From contig NZ_SSBQ01000002.1 in the NCBI RefSeq assembly GCF_004795255.1, forward strand, positions 539,001-603,000: a stretch of DNA of 64,000 bases. Direction: 5' to 3'. Below, piece after piece: positions 34,959 through 44,676 of the stretch. A model generated the notes under the pieces. That model was not told the DNA's origin, did not search any database, and saw only the letters and a list, made by a program, of their open reading frames with translations. Each line of letters opens with the position of its first letter. Position 1 is the first letter of the stretch. Source of the stretch: Streptomyces sp. RKND-216. Its GTDB lineage: Bacteria; Actinomycetota; Actinomycetes; Streptomycetales; Streptomycetaceae. The translations under genes and the position numbers were made by a program.

Positions 34959-35762
34959 GTGCCGTCGTCCGCCGAGCGCAAACCCGCCAACCCGTCCGCC
35001 CCCGCCTCGAGTGGCGGGGTGCAGTCCCTGGAGCGCGCCTTCGACCTGCTGGAGCGGATGGCCGACGCCGGCGGCGAGGTCGGGCTGAGCGAACTGTCCG
35101 GCAGCAGCGGTCTGCCGCTCCCGACGATCCACAGGTTGATGCGCACCCTCGTCGCCTGCGGCTACGTGCGGCAGCAGCCCAACCGCCGGTACGCGCTCGG
35201 GCCCCGGCTGATACGACTCGGCGAGAGCGCCTCCCGGCTGCTGGGCACCTGGGCACGCCCCCACCTGGCCCGCCTCGTCGAGGAGACCGGAGAGACGGCG
35301 AACATGGCACTGCTGGACGGCGACGAGGTCGTCTACGTCGCCCAGGTGCCCTCCCGGCACTCGATGCGGATGTTCACCGAGGTCGGGCGGCGCGTGCTGC
35401 CGCACTCCACCGGCGTCGGCAAGGCGCTGCTGGCCGACGCACCACCGGAGGAGGTGCGGGCACTGCTCGCCCGCACCGGCATGCCGGCCGCCACCGAGAA
35501 GACCCTCACCACACCCGAGGCGTTCCTCGAGGCGCTGGTCGACGTGCGGGAGTGCGGGTACGCCACGGACGACAACGAGCAGGAGATCGGGGTGCGGTGC
35601 ATCGCGGTGACAGTCCCGGACGCACCGACGCCCGCGGCGATCTCCATCTCCGGGCCCGCGGGCCGGGTGACGGAGGCGGCGACGGACACCTTCGTACCCC
35701 TGCTCCGGGAGGTGGCCCGGGACCTGTCCACCGCACTGGCCACCACGACGAACGGCGGCTAG
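34959..35762 (+). CDS. allR: IclR-family repressor, AllR-like
   Basis: 267 residues from GTG 34959 with AGGAAAGGA upstream. An N-terminal winged HTH (VQSLERAFDLLERMADAGGEVGLSELSGSSGLPLPTIHRLMRTL, read in parts) is followed by the IclR effector domain with HSTGVGKALLA, RECGYATDDNEQEIGVRCIA and AISISGPAGRV. Position divergent from allantoinase and the repeated palindromes near purine genes point to an allantoin-pathway repressor; AllR of S. coelicolor is the known counterpart, relieved by a pathway intermediate such as allantoate or glyoxylate derivatives. The effector cannot be read from sequence. Confidence 0.9.
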   Translation: MPSSAERKPANPSAPASSGGVQSLERAFDLLERMADAGGEVGLSELSGSSGLPLPTIHRLMRTLVACGYVRQQPNRRYALGPRLIRLGESASRLLGTWARPHLARLVEETGETANMALLDGDEVVYVAQVPSRHSMRMFTEVGRRVLPHSTGVGKALLADAPPEEVRALLARTGMPAATEKTLTTPEAFLEALVDVRECGYATDDNEQEIGVRCIAVTVPDAPTPAAISISGPAGRVTEAATDTFVPLLREVARDLSTALATTTNGG

Positions 35763-35926
35763 CCCGGCCCACCAGGCCTCCGGGCGGCGCGTTCGCCGGG
35801 CCGGACCGGCAGCCGCGCGCCGTCCGCGGCGCGCGGGAGGGCGCCCCCGCCGCCCTCATCCGCCCCCGCGGGCGCGGCGGACGGGCTGCACCTCCCCGGG
35901 GCGGCCCGGGGCAGACGGTCGCCTGA

Positions 35927-36244
35927 CTACCCGGCGCCGGAGCGAGGGGGACGGGTGCCGGAGCCGAAGGCATCGACGGCCCGACGGAGTTCCTCCAGCG
36001 CGGCGGCGAGGGCGCTGACCGAGCCGAGGGCGGCGGCGACGAGGAGCAGCGAACCGCGCAAGCGGGCGACGTCGGGCGGCTCACCGGCCGCCAGGACGCG
36101 GAGGCGGCCGAGTTCCTCCTCGGCGGCCCCCCGGTCGGAAAGCCGGGCGGGGTGGGCGGCGAGCTCCCGGCTCACGCGGTCCACGGCCGCACGGAGCGCA
36201 CCCGCGGCTGCGGGCGCCGACTGCGTCACGGTCTCACTTCGCAC
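35927..36244 (-). CDS. Small conserved protein, DUF5955-like
   Basis: 105 residues from GTG 36244, preceded by GGGGGAGAGGAG; a longer frame from 36289 lacks such a site. The product is nearly all helix: a four-helix pattern of Leu/Ala/Arg-rich segments (LRAAVDRVSRELAAHPARL, GRLRVLAAGEPPDVARL, LLLVAAALGSVSALAAAL). It matches my memory of a streptomycete family DUF5955 of unknown role. The LLLVAAALGSVSALA stretch is hydrophobic but probably a buried helix. Codon bias supports a real gene; the family name needs a profile search. Confidence 0.65.
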   Translation of the reverse strand: MRSETVTQSAPAAAGALRAAVDRVSRELAAHPARLSDRGAAEEELGRLRVLAAGEPPDVARLRGSLLLVAAALGSVSALAAALEELRRAVDAFGSGTRPPRSGAG

Positions 36245-36422
36245 GATGCTCCTCTCCCCCACGGGCAGCCCCGTCTGTCCCCTTCTCACCCGGTCGGGCC
36301 CGAAAGGTTCGCACAGTAAACGCCACTCTCCGCACAGCGCGCTACACGGAGGGCGAAAATCAGGCCGGTAATGTTATCGGCTCACCGCACACAGTCACCA
36401 GACGGGGAAAGCCGGGAGCACC

Positions 36423-37058
36423 ATGGACCCGATGAACGACCGCACCGACCAGGCCATCGACCAAGACAGGAAGATCGCCGCCCTGCTGCTCGCAGCCGGG
36501 GGCGGACGCCGCCTGGGTGGGCACCCCAAGGCACTCCTCTCGCACCACGGCCGCCCCCTCGTCGAACACGCGGTCCGCACGCTGCGGGACGGCGGCTGCA
36601 CACCGGACGTGCGCGTGGTGCTCGGCGCAGCAGCGGACGACGTGCGGGGGACCGCGGACCTGTCCGGATGCGTACTACTGGAGAACCCGGAGTGGGAGGC
36701 CGGCATGGGCACCTCGCTGCGCACCGGTCTCGACGCACTGACGGGTTCGGGCGCCGCCGCGGCCCTGGTGTTCCTGGTGGACCAGCCGGGCGTCGGGCCC
36801 CAGGCGGTGGCCCGGGTCCGCGCGGCGTACCGCTCCCCCGCCACGCTCGCCGCCGCCGCGTACGGCGGGCGGCGCGGCCATCCGGTGCTGCTGGGCGCAG
36901 ACCACTGGGCCGGGGTCGCGGCAGCGGCCTCGGGTGACCGGGGCGCACGGGGGTACCTGACGCGGCACGAGGAGGAACTGCGTCTCGTGGAGTGCGGCGA
37001 CGTCGCGGACCCGGCCGACATCGACACCCCGGAGGACCTTTCCCGGCTCTCGCCCTGA
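36423..37058 (+). CDS. MocA/MobA-like nucleotidyltransferase (NTP transferase)
   Basis: 211 residues from ATG 36423. ALLLAAGGGRRLGGHPKALL is the nucleotide-binding loop of the MobA/MocA family, LVFLVDQPGVGP holds the metal-binding Asp, and GRRGHPVLLGADHW plus a C-terminal DIDTPEDL motif complete the fold. MocA adds CMP to molybdopterin for xanthine-dehydrogenase-type enzymes, and xanthine dehydrogenase feeds urate into the pathway encoded here. No xdh gene is in the window, so the molybdenum role is inference; other members act on unrelated NTP-sugar substrates. Confidence 0.8.
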   Translation: MDPMNDRTDQAIDQDRKIAALLLAAGGGRRLGGHPKALLSHHGRPLVEHAVRTLRDGGCTPDVRVVLGAAADDVRGTADLSGCVLLENPEWEAGMGTSLRTGLDALTGSGAAAALVFLVDQPGVGPQAVARVRAAYRSPATLAAAAYGGRRGHPVLLGADHWAGVAAAASGDRGARGYLTRHEEELRLVECGDVADPADIDTPEDLSRLSP

Positions 37059-37092
37059 CCTGCGGGCGGCGGCAGTGAGAAGTATCTCGACA

Positions 37093-37132
37093 TCAACAAA
37101 CCATTGAAGTTCCACGATAAGGAAACTAGCCT
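37093..37132 (+). promoter_or_regulatory. aceB promoter with two built-in IclR-type palindromes
   Basis: TTGAAG (37104-37109), 17 bp, TAGCCT (37127-37132) form a plausible promoter. The palindrome TCAACAAACCATTGA (37093-37107) overlaps the -35, and TTCCACGATAAGGAA (37110-37124) fills the spacer. Spacing between the two sites (centres 17 bp apart) and their order relative to the gene are the same as at allB. A repressor bound here would block RNA polymerase. Confidence 0.65.
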
Positions 37133-37211
37133 CCACTGATCAGAAGCGTCCGCTCCGCCGGGCGCTCCTCCGCCACGACAGAGCACGCACCATCCGCAAG
37201 GAGTGACCAGC

Positions 37212-38825
<1,614 letters not shown>

Positions 38826-38855
38826 CGGCTTCCCCCCGGGCCCCGGCGGGGACGC

Positions 38856-38877
38856 GGGCCCGCCTGCGGGCGGGCCC
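38856..38877 (+). terminator. Hairpin downstream of aceB
   Basis: GGGCCCGCC and GGCGGGCCC pair over 9 bp around a TGCG loop, 30 bp after the aceB stop codon. No U-tract. Confidence 0.65.
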
Positions 38878-38967
38878 CCACCCCGCCGGAGCGCGGCCGG
38901 GGTGGAGCGGCCCCGGAGCGAAGCGCCCTGGTCGCGAACAGCGCGTGCCGGTGACACCCTTGTCCGC

Positions 38968-41034
38968 ATGGACGCTCGAGGGGCGCCGCCGGGCGGCGGG
39001 CCGCCGCCCGTGCCGTGGCCCGCCGGGCCCGAAGAGGCCCTCGCCCTGAACCACACCGGTTCCTTCGACTGGGACCTGGACCGGGGAGTCGTGCACATGG
39101 ACCCCTCGGCGCTGGCGCTGTTCGGGGTGGCGCCGGAGGAGTTCGACGGCGATCCGTCGATCCTCACCGCCCGCGTCCCGGCCGCGGAGGCGGCCCGTCT
39201 CGACCTGCTCGTCGCCCAGGCCCTGAAGGGCGGCCGCTCCTCCTACGGCGCGTACTTCCGGATGAACGCGCAGCACGGCACTCAGCGCTGGACCCACACC
39301 CAGGGCGCGATCCTGCGCACCCCCGACGGCCGTCCGTACCGGATCGTCGGCATCCTGCGCGACGCCACCGAGGAGCTCAGCCAGTCCACCGAACGTCTCA
39401 CCCTGGACGCCGAGCGCTCGCTGCACACCGACGTGGTCGACGCGACCACGGCGGGGCTGGCGCACGCCCGTACGGTCCGCGAGGTGCTGGACGCCCTCGG
39501 CACTTCCCGCGGCCTGGACCAGCTCGGGGTGATCAGCGTCGTGGTGGGGCTGGTGCAGGAGGGACGGATGCAGCTGTACGGCGAGGGCGAGCTGAGCGGC
39601 ATGCTGCCGATGAGCCGGCGGCGACTGGACGAGCCGCTGCCGCTGCCGGAGGCCGTACGCACCCTGACCCCGCGCTACATCGCCTCCCGCGAGGAGTTCG
39701 CCCGGCGCTACCCGCCGCTGTGGTCGTGGGCGAAGGAGCTGGGCTGGAGCGCGGCCGCGTTCCTGCCCCTGATCGCCCAGGGCGAGGCGCTCGGCGCCAT
39801 CGGGCTGGTCTACCGCGACAAGTACTCCTTCACCAGCGAGGAGCGGACCCTGCTCACCGCGCTGACCAGCAGCATCGCCCAGAGCCTGGAACGCGCCCGG
39901 CTGTTCGAGCAGGAACACGAACTGGCCGAGGGGCTGCAGCGCGCGATGCTGCCGCACTCGCTGCCCAGCATCCCCGGTGTGCATGCCGAGGTCCGCTACC
40001 GCGCGGCCCAGCAGGGCCGGGACATCGGCGGTGACTGGTACGACGTGATCCCGCTGCCCGGAGGCAGGGTCGCCGCCGTGGTCGGCGACGTGCAGGGCCA
40101 CGACACCGACGCGGCGGCCGTGATGGGACAGCTGCGCATCGTGCTCCGGGCCTACGCGGCCGAGGGCCACTCGGCGCCCACGGTGATGGCCCGCGCCTCG
40201 TCGTTCCTGCACGACCTGGATTCCGACCGGTTCGCGACCTGCCTGTACGTGGAGGCGGACCCCTCGACGGGCTGGCTGCGGATCGTCCGGGCCGGGCACC
40301 CGCTGCCGCTGCTGCGCCGGTCCGACGGGCGCTGCCGCCCCTTCCCCGTGATGGGGGCGCTGCCGCTGGGGCTGTCCACCCAGTTCGGGCAGCCGAAGTA
40401 CCCGGTGACGACGATGGAGCTGGAGCACGGCGAGACGCTGGTGCTGTTCACCGACGGCCTGGTGGAGCAGCCCGGCGGCGACGTGGAGCAGGGCATAGAG
40501 GACCTCGCGGAGGCGGTGCGCACCGGCCCGTCCGAGATCGCGAAGCTCGCGGACCGGCTGTGCGAGGTGCCTGAGGCGTGGAACGGCACCGACGACCTGG
40601 CGCTGGTGCTGCTGCACCGCGAGGTCTCCGCCCCCACGCGGCCCGCCCGGCGGCTGCACCAGCACGTCGCTCCGCGCGACCCGGAGTCGCTGGCCACGGT
40701 CCGGCACATGGTGCACGCCGCGGCGCTGTCCTGGGGAGCCGGCGACCGGGCGGACGACCTGTCGCTGGTCACCGACGAACTGGTCACCAACGCGCTGCTG
40801 CACAGCGGCGGCGGGGCAGTGGTGACGGTGCACCCGCTCTCCGGGGCGCAGCGGCGCGTCCGGGTCGAGGTGACGGACCGCTCCAGCACGGTGCCGCAGG
40901 TGATGCACCCGGGCGCGTCCAGCATCTCCGGCCGGGGCCTGCTGCTGGTGGACCATCTCGCCGACGTGTGGGGCGTGGAGGCGCGCGGCACGGGCAAGGC
41001 GATCTGGTGCGAGTTCGTCGCCGACGGCCGGTGA
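38968..41034 (+). CDS. PAS-GAF-SpoIIE (PP2C) phosphatase with HATPase domain
   Basis: 688 residues from ATG 38968. Order: PAS domain (about 20-135; LNHTGSFDWDLDRG, YRIVGILRDATEE), GAF-like sensor (about 150-315), SpoIIE/RsbU phosphatase (about 325-545; GGDWYDVIPLPGGRVAAVVGD with the metal Asp, FTDGLVEQPGG, GTDDLALVLL) and a C-terminal RsbW-like kinase domain (LVTDELVTNALLHS, GRGLLLVDHLA). Such fusions in streptomycetes act on anti-sigma-factor antagonists in stress and development signalling. The fused kinase and phosphatase imply both directions of a partner-switch in one protein. No antagonist or sigma gene is adjacent. Confidence 0.92.
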   Translation: MDARGAPPGGGPPPVPWPAGPEEALALNHTGSFDWDLDRGVVHMDPSALALFGVAPEEFDGDPSILTARVPAAEAARLDLLVAQALKGGRSSYGAYFRMNAQHGTQRWTHTQGAILRTPDGRPYRIVGILRDATEELSQSTERLTLDAERSLHTDVVDATTAGLAHARTVREVLDALGTSRGLDQLGVISVVVGLVQEGRMQLYGEGELSGMLPMSRRRLDEPLPLPEAVRTLTPRYIASREEFARRYPPLWSWAKELGWSAAAFLPLIAQGEALGAIGLVYRDKYSFTSEERTLLTALTSSIAQSLERARLFEQEHELAEGLQRAMLPHSLPSIPGVHAEVRYRAAQQGRDIGGDWYDVIPLPGGRVAAVVGDVQGHDTDAAAVMGQLRIVLRAYAAEGHSAPTVMARASSFLHDLDSDRFATCLYVEADPSTGWLRIVRAGHPLPLLRRSDGRCRPFPVMGALPLGLSTQFGQPKYPVTTMELEHGETLVLFTDGLVEQPGGDVEQGIEDLAEAVRTGPSEIAKLADRLCEVPEAWNGTDDLALVLLHREVSAPTRPARRLHQHVAPRDPESLATVRHMVHAAALSWGAGDRADDLSLVTDELVTNALLHSGGGAVVTVHPLSGAQRRVRVEVTDRSSTVPQVMHPGASSISGRGLLLVDHLADVWGVEARGTGKAIWCEFVADGR

Positions 41035-41057
41035 GCGACGCCGGAAGCAGGGGCCCG

Positions 41058-41082
41058 GACGCCGCGGGGCGGGCGCGGCGTC
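41058..41082. terminator. Hairpin between convergent SpoIIE and sulfatase genes
   Basis: GACGCCGCG (41058-41066) pairs with CGCGGCGTC (41074-41082) over 9 bp. It overlaps the sulfatase stop codon and can serve both converging transcripts. Confidence 0.55.
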
Positions 41083-42607
41083 AGGCGCGCAGCGGCTCCG
41101 GCTCGGTCCAGGACCCGTGCATCAGGTTCACCAGCCGCGCGACGGTCTCGGGGTGCTCGGCCGCGACGTCGTGCCGCTCACCGGGGTCGTCGCGCAGGTT
41201 GTAGAGCTCGACGTCCCACCGGTGGTCCGGCACGGTACGGTCCCGGCCGGGCGCGAACCGCACGGCCTTCCAGTCGCCGCGCCGTACGGCCTCGCACGTC
41301 TGGAGCCCCCGACCGCCGTCCGCGGCCTGCGAGGTGGGGGTGGCGAACGGGTCGTTGCGGTACCAGTACAGGTGCCGGTGGTCGCCGGGCGCGTGGACGC
41401 CGCCGACCAGACCGGCCAGGGAGAGCCCGTCGACGTGGTCCGGCGTGCGGGCCCCGGCGAGTTCGGTGAGGGTGGGCAGCACGTCGGTCAGCGGCGTCTG
41501 CCGTGAGGTCTCGGTGCCGGCGGCGACCCGGCCCGGGCCCCAGGCGAGGAGGGGTACGCGGATGCCGCCCTCGTACAGGTTGCGCTTGACGCCGCGCAGG
41601 GAGGAGGCGGCGTCGAACCGGGCCGGGTCGACTCGACCCTCCTCGTGCGGCCCGTTGTCACTGGTGACCAGGATGACGGTGTCGTCGGCGATGCCGCGGG
41701 CCCGCAGCAAATCCACCATGGCGCCGACGGTGGTGTCGAGGTGGCTCACCTGCGCGGCGTGGCCCTTGTTGGCCTTGGTCCAGGGGCGGGAGGCGTAGCC
41801 GGCCTGTTCCAGCCGGCGACTCGGGGCGTGGGGGACGTTCGGCGCGAAGTAGAGCAGAAAGGGGCGTTCCGTCGCGCCTGCGCCGCTCCCCGTGCCGGAG
41901 TCCTGCCCCTCGTCCGGGCGGCGGGCCCGCTGCTGCCGGTCGGCCTGGTCCTGGATGAACTCCAGGGCGCGGTCCCGGAACAGGTCGGGGGCGTAGGTGC
42001 CGCGCCGGCCGGCGACGTTGCCGGGGACCGGGACGCGCCTGCCGTTCTCCCACAGCGCCGCCGGGTGGAAGTCGTGTGCGTGGTGGTGGCCGATGTAGCC
42101 GTAGAACTCGTCGAAGCCGCGGTTGTTGGGGTGGCTGGGCTGGTCGGGCTCCTCGGGTCCGAAACCCCACTTGCCGATGCAGGCGGTGCGGTAGCCCTGG
42201 TCGCGGAGGAGTTCGGCGAAGGTGGTGTCCTCGTCCCCGAGCGAGCCCTGCGGCCCTCCGAGCGGATTGGTGCGGACGGCGGCGTGACCGACGTGCAGGC
42301 CGGTGAGCATCGAGCAGCGGGACGGCGCGCACACCGGCGCAGCGGCGTAGGCGCTGGTGAAGCGGAGCCCTTCGGCGGCGAGTTCGTCCAGTCGCGGAGT
42401 GAGGATGAGATCCTGGCCGTAGGAGCCGAGCTCGCCGTAGCCGAGGTCGTCGGCGAGGACGACGATGACGTTGGGCCGACGGGGCTCGGGGCGCGCGGCG
42501 GGCTTCGCGCGGCCCTCTCCGGCCAGTGCGGTCACGGCCACGGTGGTTCCGGCGAGACCGAGAGCGGCGGCCGATCCGGCGATGAAGCGGCGTCGGGTGG
42601 CGTGCAC
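41081..42607 (-). CDS. Tat-exported sulfatase
   Basis: 508 residues from GTG 42607, chosen because AAGGAG lies 9 bases upstream; starts at 42628 and 42643 are possible. HATRRRFIAGSAAALGLAG is a twin-arginine signal. The mature enzyme starts NVIVVLADDLGYGELGSYG (metal Asp pair) and has CAPSRCSMLTG, where Cys of CxPSR would become formylglycine; further metal/active-site residues are in GKWGFG, PNVPHAPS and TSDNGPHEEG. It hydrolyses sulfate esters outside the cell. A formylglycine-generating enzyme is not in the window. Its promoter region lies in 42608-42811. Confidence 0.92.
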   Translation of the reverse strand: MHATRRRFIAGSAAALGLAGTTVAVTALAGEGRAKPAARPEPRRPNVIVVLADDLGYGELGSYGQDLILTPRLDELAAEGLRFTSAYAAAPVCAPSRCSMLTGLHVGHAAVRTNPLGGPQGSLGDEDTTFAELLRDQGYRTACIGKWGFGPEEPDQPSHPNNRGFDEFYGYIGHHHAHDFHPAALWENGRRVPVPGNVAGRRGTYAPDLFRDRALEFIQDQADRQQRARRPDEGQDSGTGSGAGATERPFLLYFAPNVPHAPSRRLEQAGYASRPWTKANKGHAAQVSHLDTTVGAMVDLLRARGIADDTVILVTSDNGPHEEGRVDPARFDAASSLRGVKRNLYEGGIRVPLLAWGPGRVAAGTETSRQTPLTDVLPTLTELAGARTPDHVDGLSLAGLVGGVHAPGDHRHLYWYRNDPFATPTSQAADGGRGLQTCEAVRRGDWKAVRFAPGRDRTVPDHRWDVELYNLRDDPGERHDVAAEHPETVARLVNLMHGSWTEPEPLRA

Positions 42608-42811
42608 GGGGTCGGGCTCCTTCTTCACGTACCGAAGGATCATCTTGAACCAGCACGCGGGGCGGCCGTGACCAGGTTCCCGCCGTGCGGGGCCTGTTGG
42701 GTGTGACGCGGGGCACGCCCGCGGGACTGCGCCGCAGGTAGCGGCGGCCTGGAGGGTCCGGAGCTGGCACCTGATCCGATATGGATTCGGTATGCGCGCG
42801 ATGCGGTGCGC

Positions 42812-42850
42812 GCGGGCGGCGGCGTGCACCCGCTGCACGCCGCCGCCCGC
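42812..42850 (-). terminator. Strong hairpin downstream of the NCS2 permease gene
   Basis: Arms 42812-42828 and 42834-42850 are exact complements over 17 bp around a CCCGC loop, 49 bp past the permease stop. It should end that transcript before the sulfatase promoter. Confidence 0.75.
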
Positions 42851-42898
42851 GGCCGGGTGTCGGTCGCGGGCGAGCGGGAGGCGTGGCGAGCGCGGGGG

Positions 42899-44413
42899 TC
42901 AGCCGCCGGCCCGGGACGCCTCCGTGGCGGCGGGGCCGTCCCCTTCGGCGGCTCGCGCCGACGGGACGGCGGCCGCGCCGGTCGGGTCGGCGCCCGGCTC
43001 CATGGGGTGGGCGACGGTCTCCTCGTCCCGGCGTCCGCCGAAGTGGTTGAAGAGCAGGTTGAGCACGATGGCGGCGATGCAGCCGGTGGAGATGCCCGAG
43101 TCCAGCACGATGCGCGCGCTCTCCGGGAAAGCGTGGTAGAAGCCCTCGGCGGTGATGGGGATGATGCCGACGGCCAGCGAGACGGCGACGATCACGACGT
43201 TGTTGTCCTTCTCCAGCCCGCCCTTCACCAGCGTCTGGATGCCGCTGGCGGCGACCGATCCGAAGAGCACCACACCGGCTCCGCCGAGCACCGGCAGGGG
43301 AACGGTGGCGATGAGGGCGGCGGCGACGGGACACAGACCCATCAGCACGAGGATGCCGCCGCCGGCCGCGACGACGAAGCGGCTGCGGATGCGGGTCATG
43401 GCGACCAGCCCGATGTTCTGGGCGAAGGCGCTGCACGTGAAGCCGTTGAAGAAGGGGCTGACGAACGACCCCAGGGTGTCGGCGCGCAGCCCGGCGGCGA
43501 TGGTGCGTTCGTCCGCCGGCCGGTCCACGATCTCGCCGAGGGCGAGCATGTCCGCCGTGGACTCGGTCATGGAGACGATCATGACGATGCACAGGGAGAG
43601 GATGGCCGCGAGGGAGAACTGCGGGGCGCCGAAGTGGAAGGGCGTCGGGAAGCCGACGACGTCGGCCGCGCCCAGGGCGGCGAAGTCGGTGAGCCCGAGC
43701 GGAATCGCGAGCAGCGTCCCGGCGACCAGACCGATCAGCACCGCGATCTGCTTCACGAAGCCGCGGGTGAAGCGGCGCAGCACCAACACGATCGCCAGCG
43801 TGGCGGCGGCCATCGCCAGGTTGCGTGCGGAGCCGAAGTCGGCGGCCTCGGGGTCGCCGCCCTGCGCCCAGTCGAAGGACACCGGAAGCAGCGAGATGCC
43901 GATGAGGGTGATGACGGTGCCGGTGACGACGGGCGGGAAGAAACGGACCAGCTTGCTGAAGTAGGGCGCGAGGAGGAAGCCGACGGCACCGGCGACCATC
44001 ACCGCCCCGAAGATCACCGGAAGGGCGTCCTCCTTCGCCTCGCTGCCGACGATGGCCAGCATGGGGGCGACGCCGGCGAAGGTGACGCCGTTGACGAAGG
44101 GCAGCCGGGCGCCGATGCGCCAGATGCCGAGCGTCTGCAGCAGGGTGGCTATGCCGGCGGTGAAGAGGCTGGCCCCCATCAGGAAGGTCAGTTCGGTGGG
44201 TGTGAGTCCAACGGCGACGCCGACGACGAGCGGCGGGGCGACCACTCCGGCGTACATGGCGGCGACGTGCTGGAGTCCGGTGGTGAGGAGTTTGAGGGGA
44301 GGCAGCGAGCGGTCGACCGGGTGCTTGCCGGCCCCTTCCGCCTCATTCTCCGGCGGCTTCCCGCCGTCCTCGTCCGTGTTGCTCTGCGCGGTGAACCCGG
44401 GCGTCTCGGCCAC
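42899..44413 (-). CDS. NCS2-family nucleobase:cation symporter (xanthine/urate type)
   Basis: 504 residues from GTG 44413, preceded by AGGAGGA. After a 35-residue charged head come about 12-14 membrane segments with NCS2 motifs: LLTTGLQHVAAMYAGVVAPP, LPFVNGVTFAGVAPM, VSMTESTADMLALGEI (substrate-binding Glu) and a GxxNGF-like FFNGFTCSAFAQNIG. The family takes up xanthine, urate or uracil with protons. It lies downstream of an 8-oxoguanine deaminase-like gene and uricase on the same strand, so urate, xanthine or 8-oxoguanine import is likely. Confidence 0.92.
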   Translation of the reverse strand: MAETPGFTAQSNTDEDGGKPPENEAEGAGKHPVDRSLPPLKLLTTGLQHVAAMYAGVVAPPLVVGVAVGLTPTELTFLMGASLFTAGIATLLQTLGIWRIGARLPFVNGVTFAGVAPMLAIVGSEAKEDALPVIFGAVMVAGAVGFLLAPYFSKLVRFFPPVVTGTVITLIGISLLPVSFDWAQGGDPEAADFGSARNLAMAAATLAIVLVLRRFTRGFVKQIAVLIGLVAGTLLAIPLGLTDFAALGAADVVGFPTPFHFGAPQFSLAAILSLCIVMIVSMTESTADMLALGEIVDRPADERTIAAGLRADTLGSFVSPFFNGFTCSAFAQNIGLVAMTRIRSRFVVAAGGGILVLMGLCPVAAALIATVPLPVLGGAGVVLFGSVAASGIQTLVKGGLEKDNNVVIVAVSLAVGIIPITAEGFYHAFPESARIVLDSGISTGCIAAIVLNLLFNHFGGRRDEETVAHPMEPGADPTGAAAVPSARAAEGDGPAATEASRAGG

Positions 44414-44546
44414 GGCGGTTCCTCCTGTCGGTTGAACGAGTGCCGCCGAACGGCACGCGGTTTCAGGGAGGTGATGCGTCCTGTTGGTGGTTTCTCGCTG
44501 TGCGAAGGGGGTGTCCGTCGCGCCCGGGCCCGGGTGTGGGCCGTCC

Positions 44547-44643
44547 GTTCCCGGGACGCGAGCGTGCCGCATCCCGGGAACGGTGTGTCTGAGCATCCCG
44601 CTCGGCTGCTCAGACCCGGCCGGGAGCCGTCCCTCCCGGCCGG
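44547..44643 (-). terminator. Three consecutive perfect hairpins between deaminase and permease genes
   Basis: GTTCCCGGGA/TCCCGGGAAC (44547-44556, 44572-44581), GTCTGAGCA/TGCTCAGAC (44587-44595, 44607-44615) and CCGGCCGGGAG/CTCCCGGCCGG (44616-44626, 44633-44643) follow each other with almost no gap. They lie just after the deaminase stop on the transcribed strand. Termination is the simplest role; the array could also set permease mRNA stability. Confidence 0.55.
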
Positions 44644-44676
44644 AGTCGTGGTGGCCGCCTCGGGGGCGGCCTCGGG

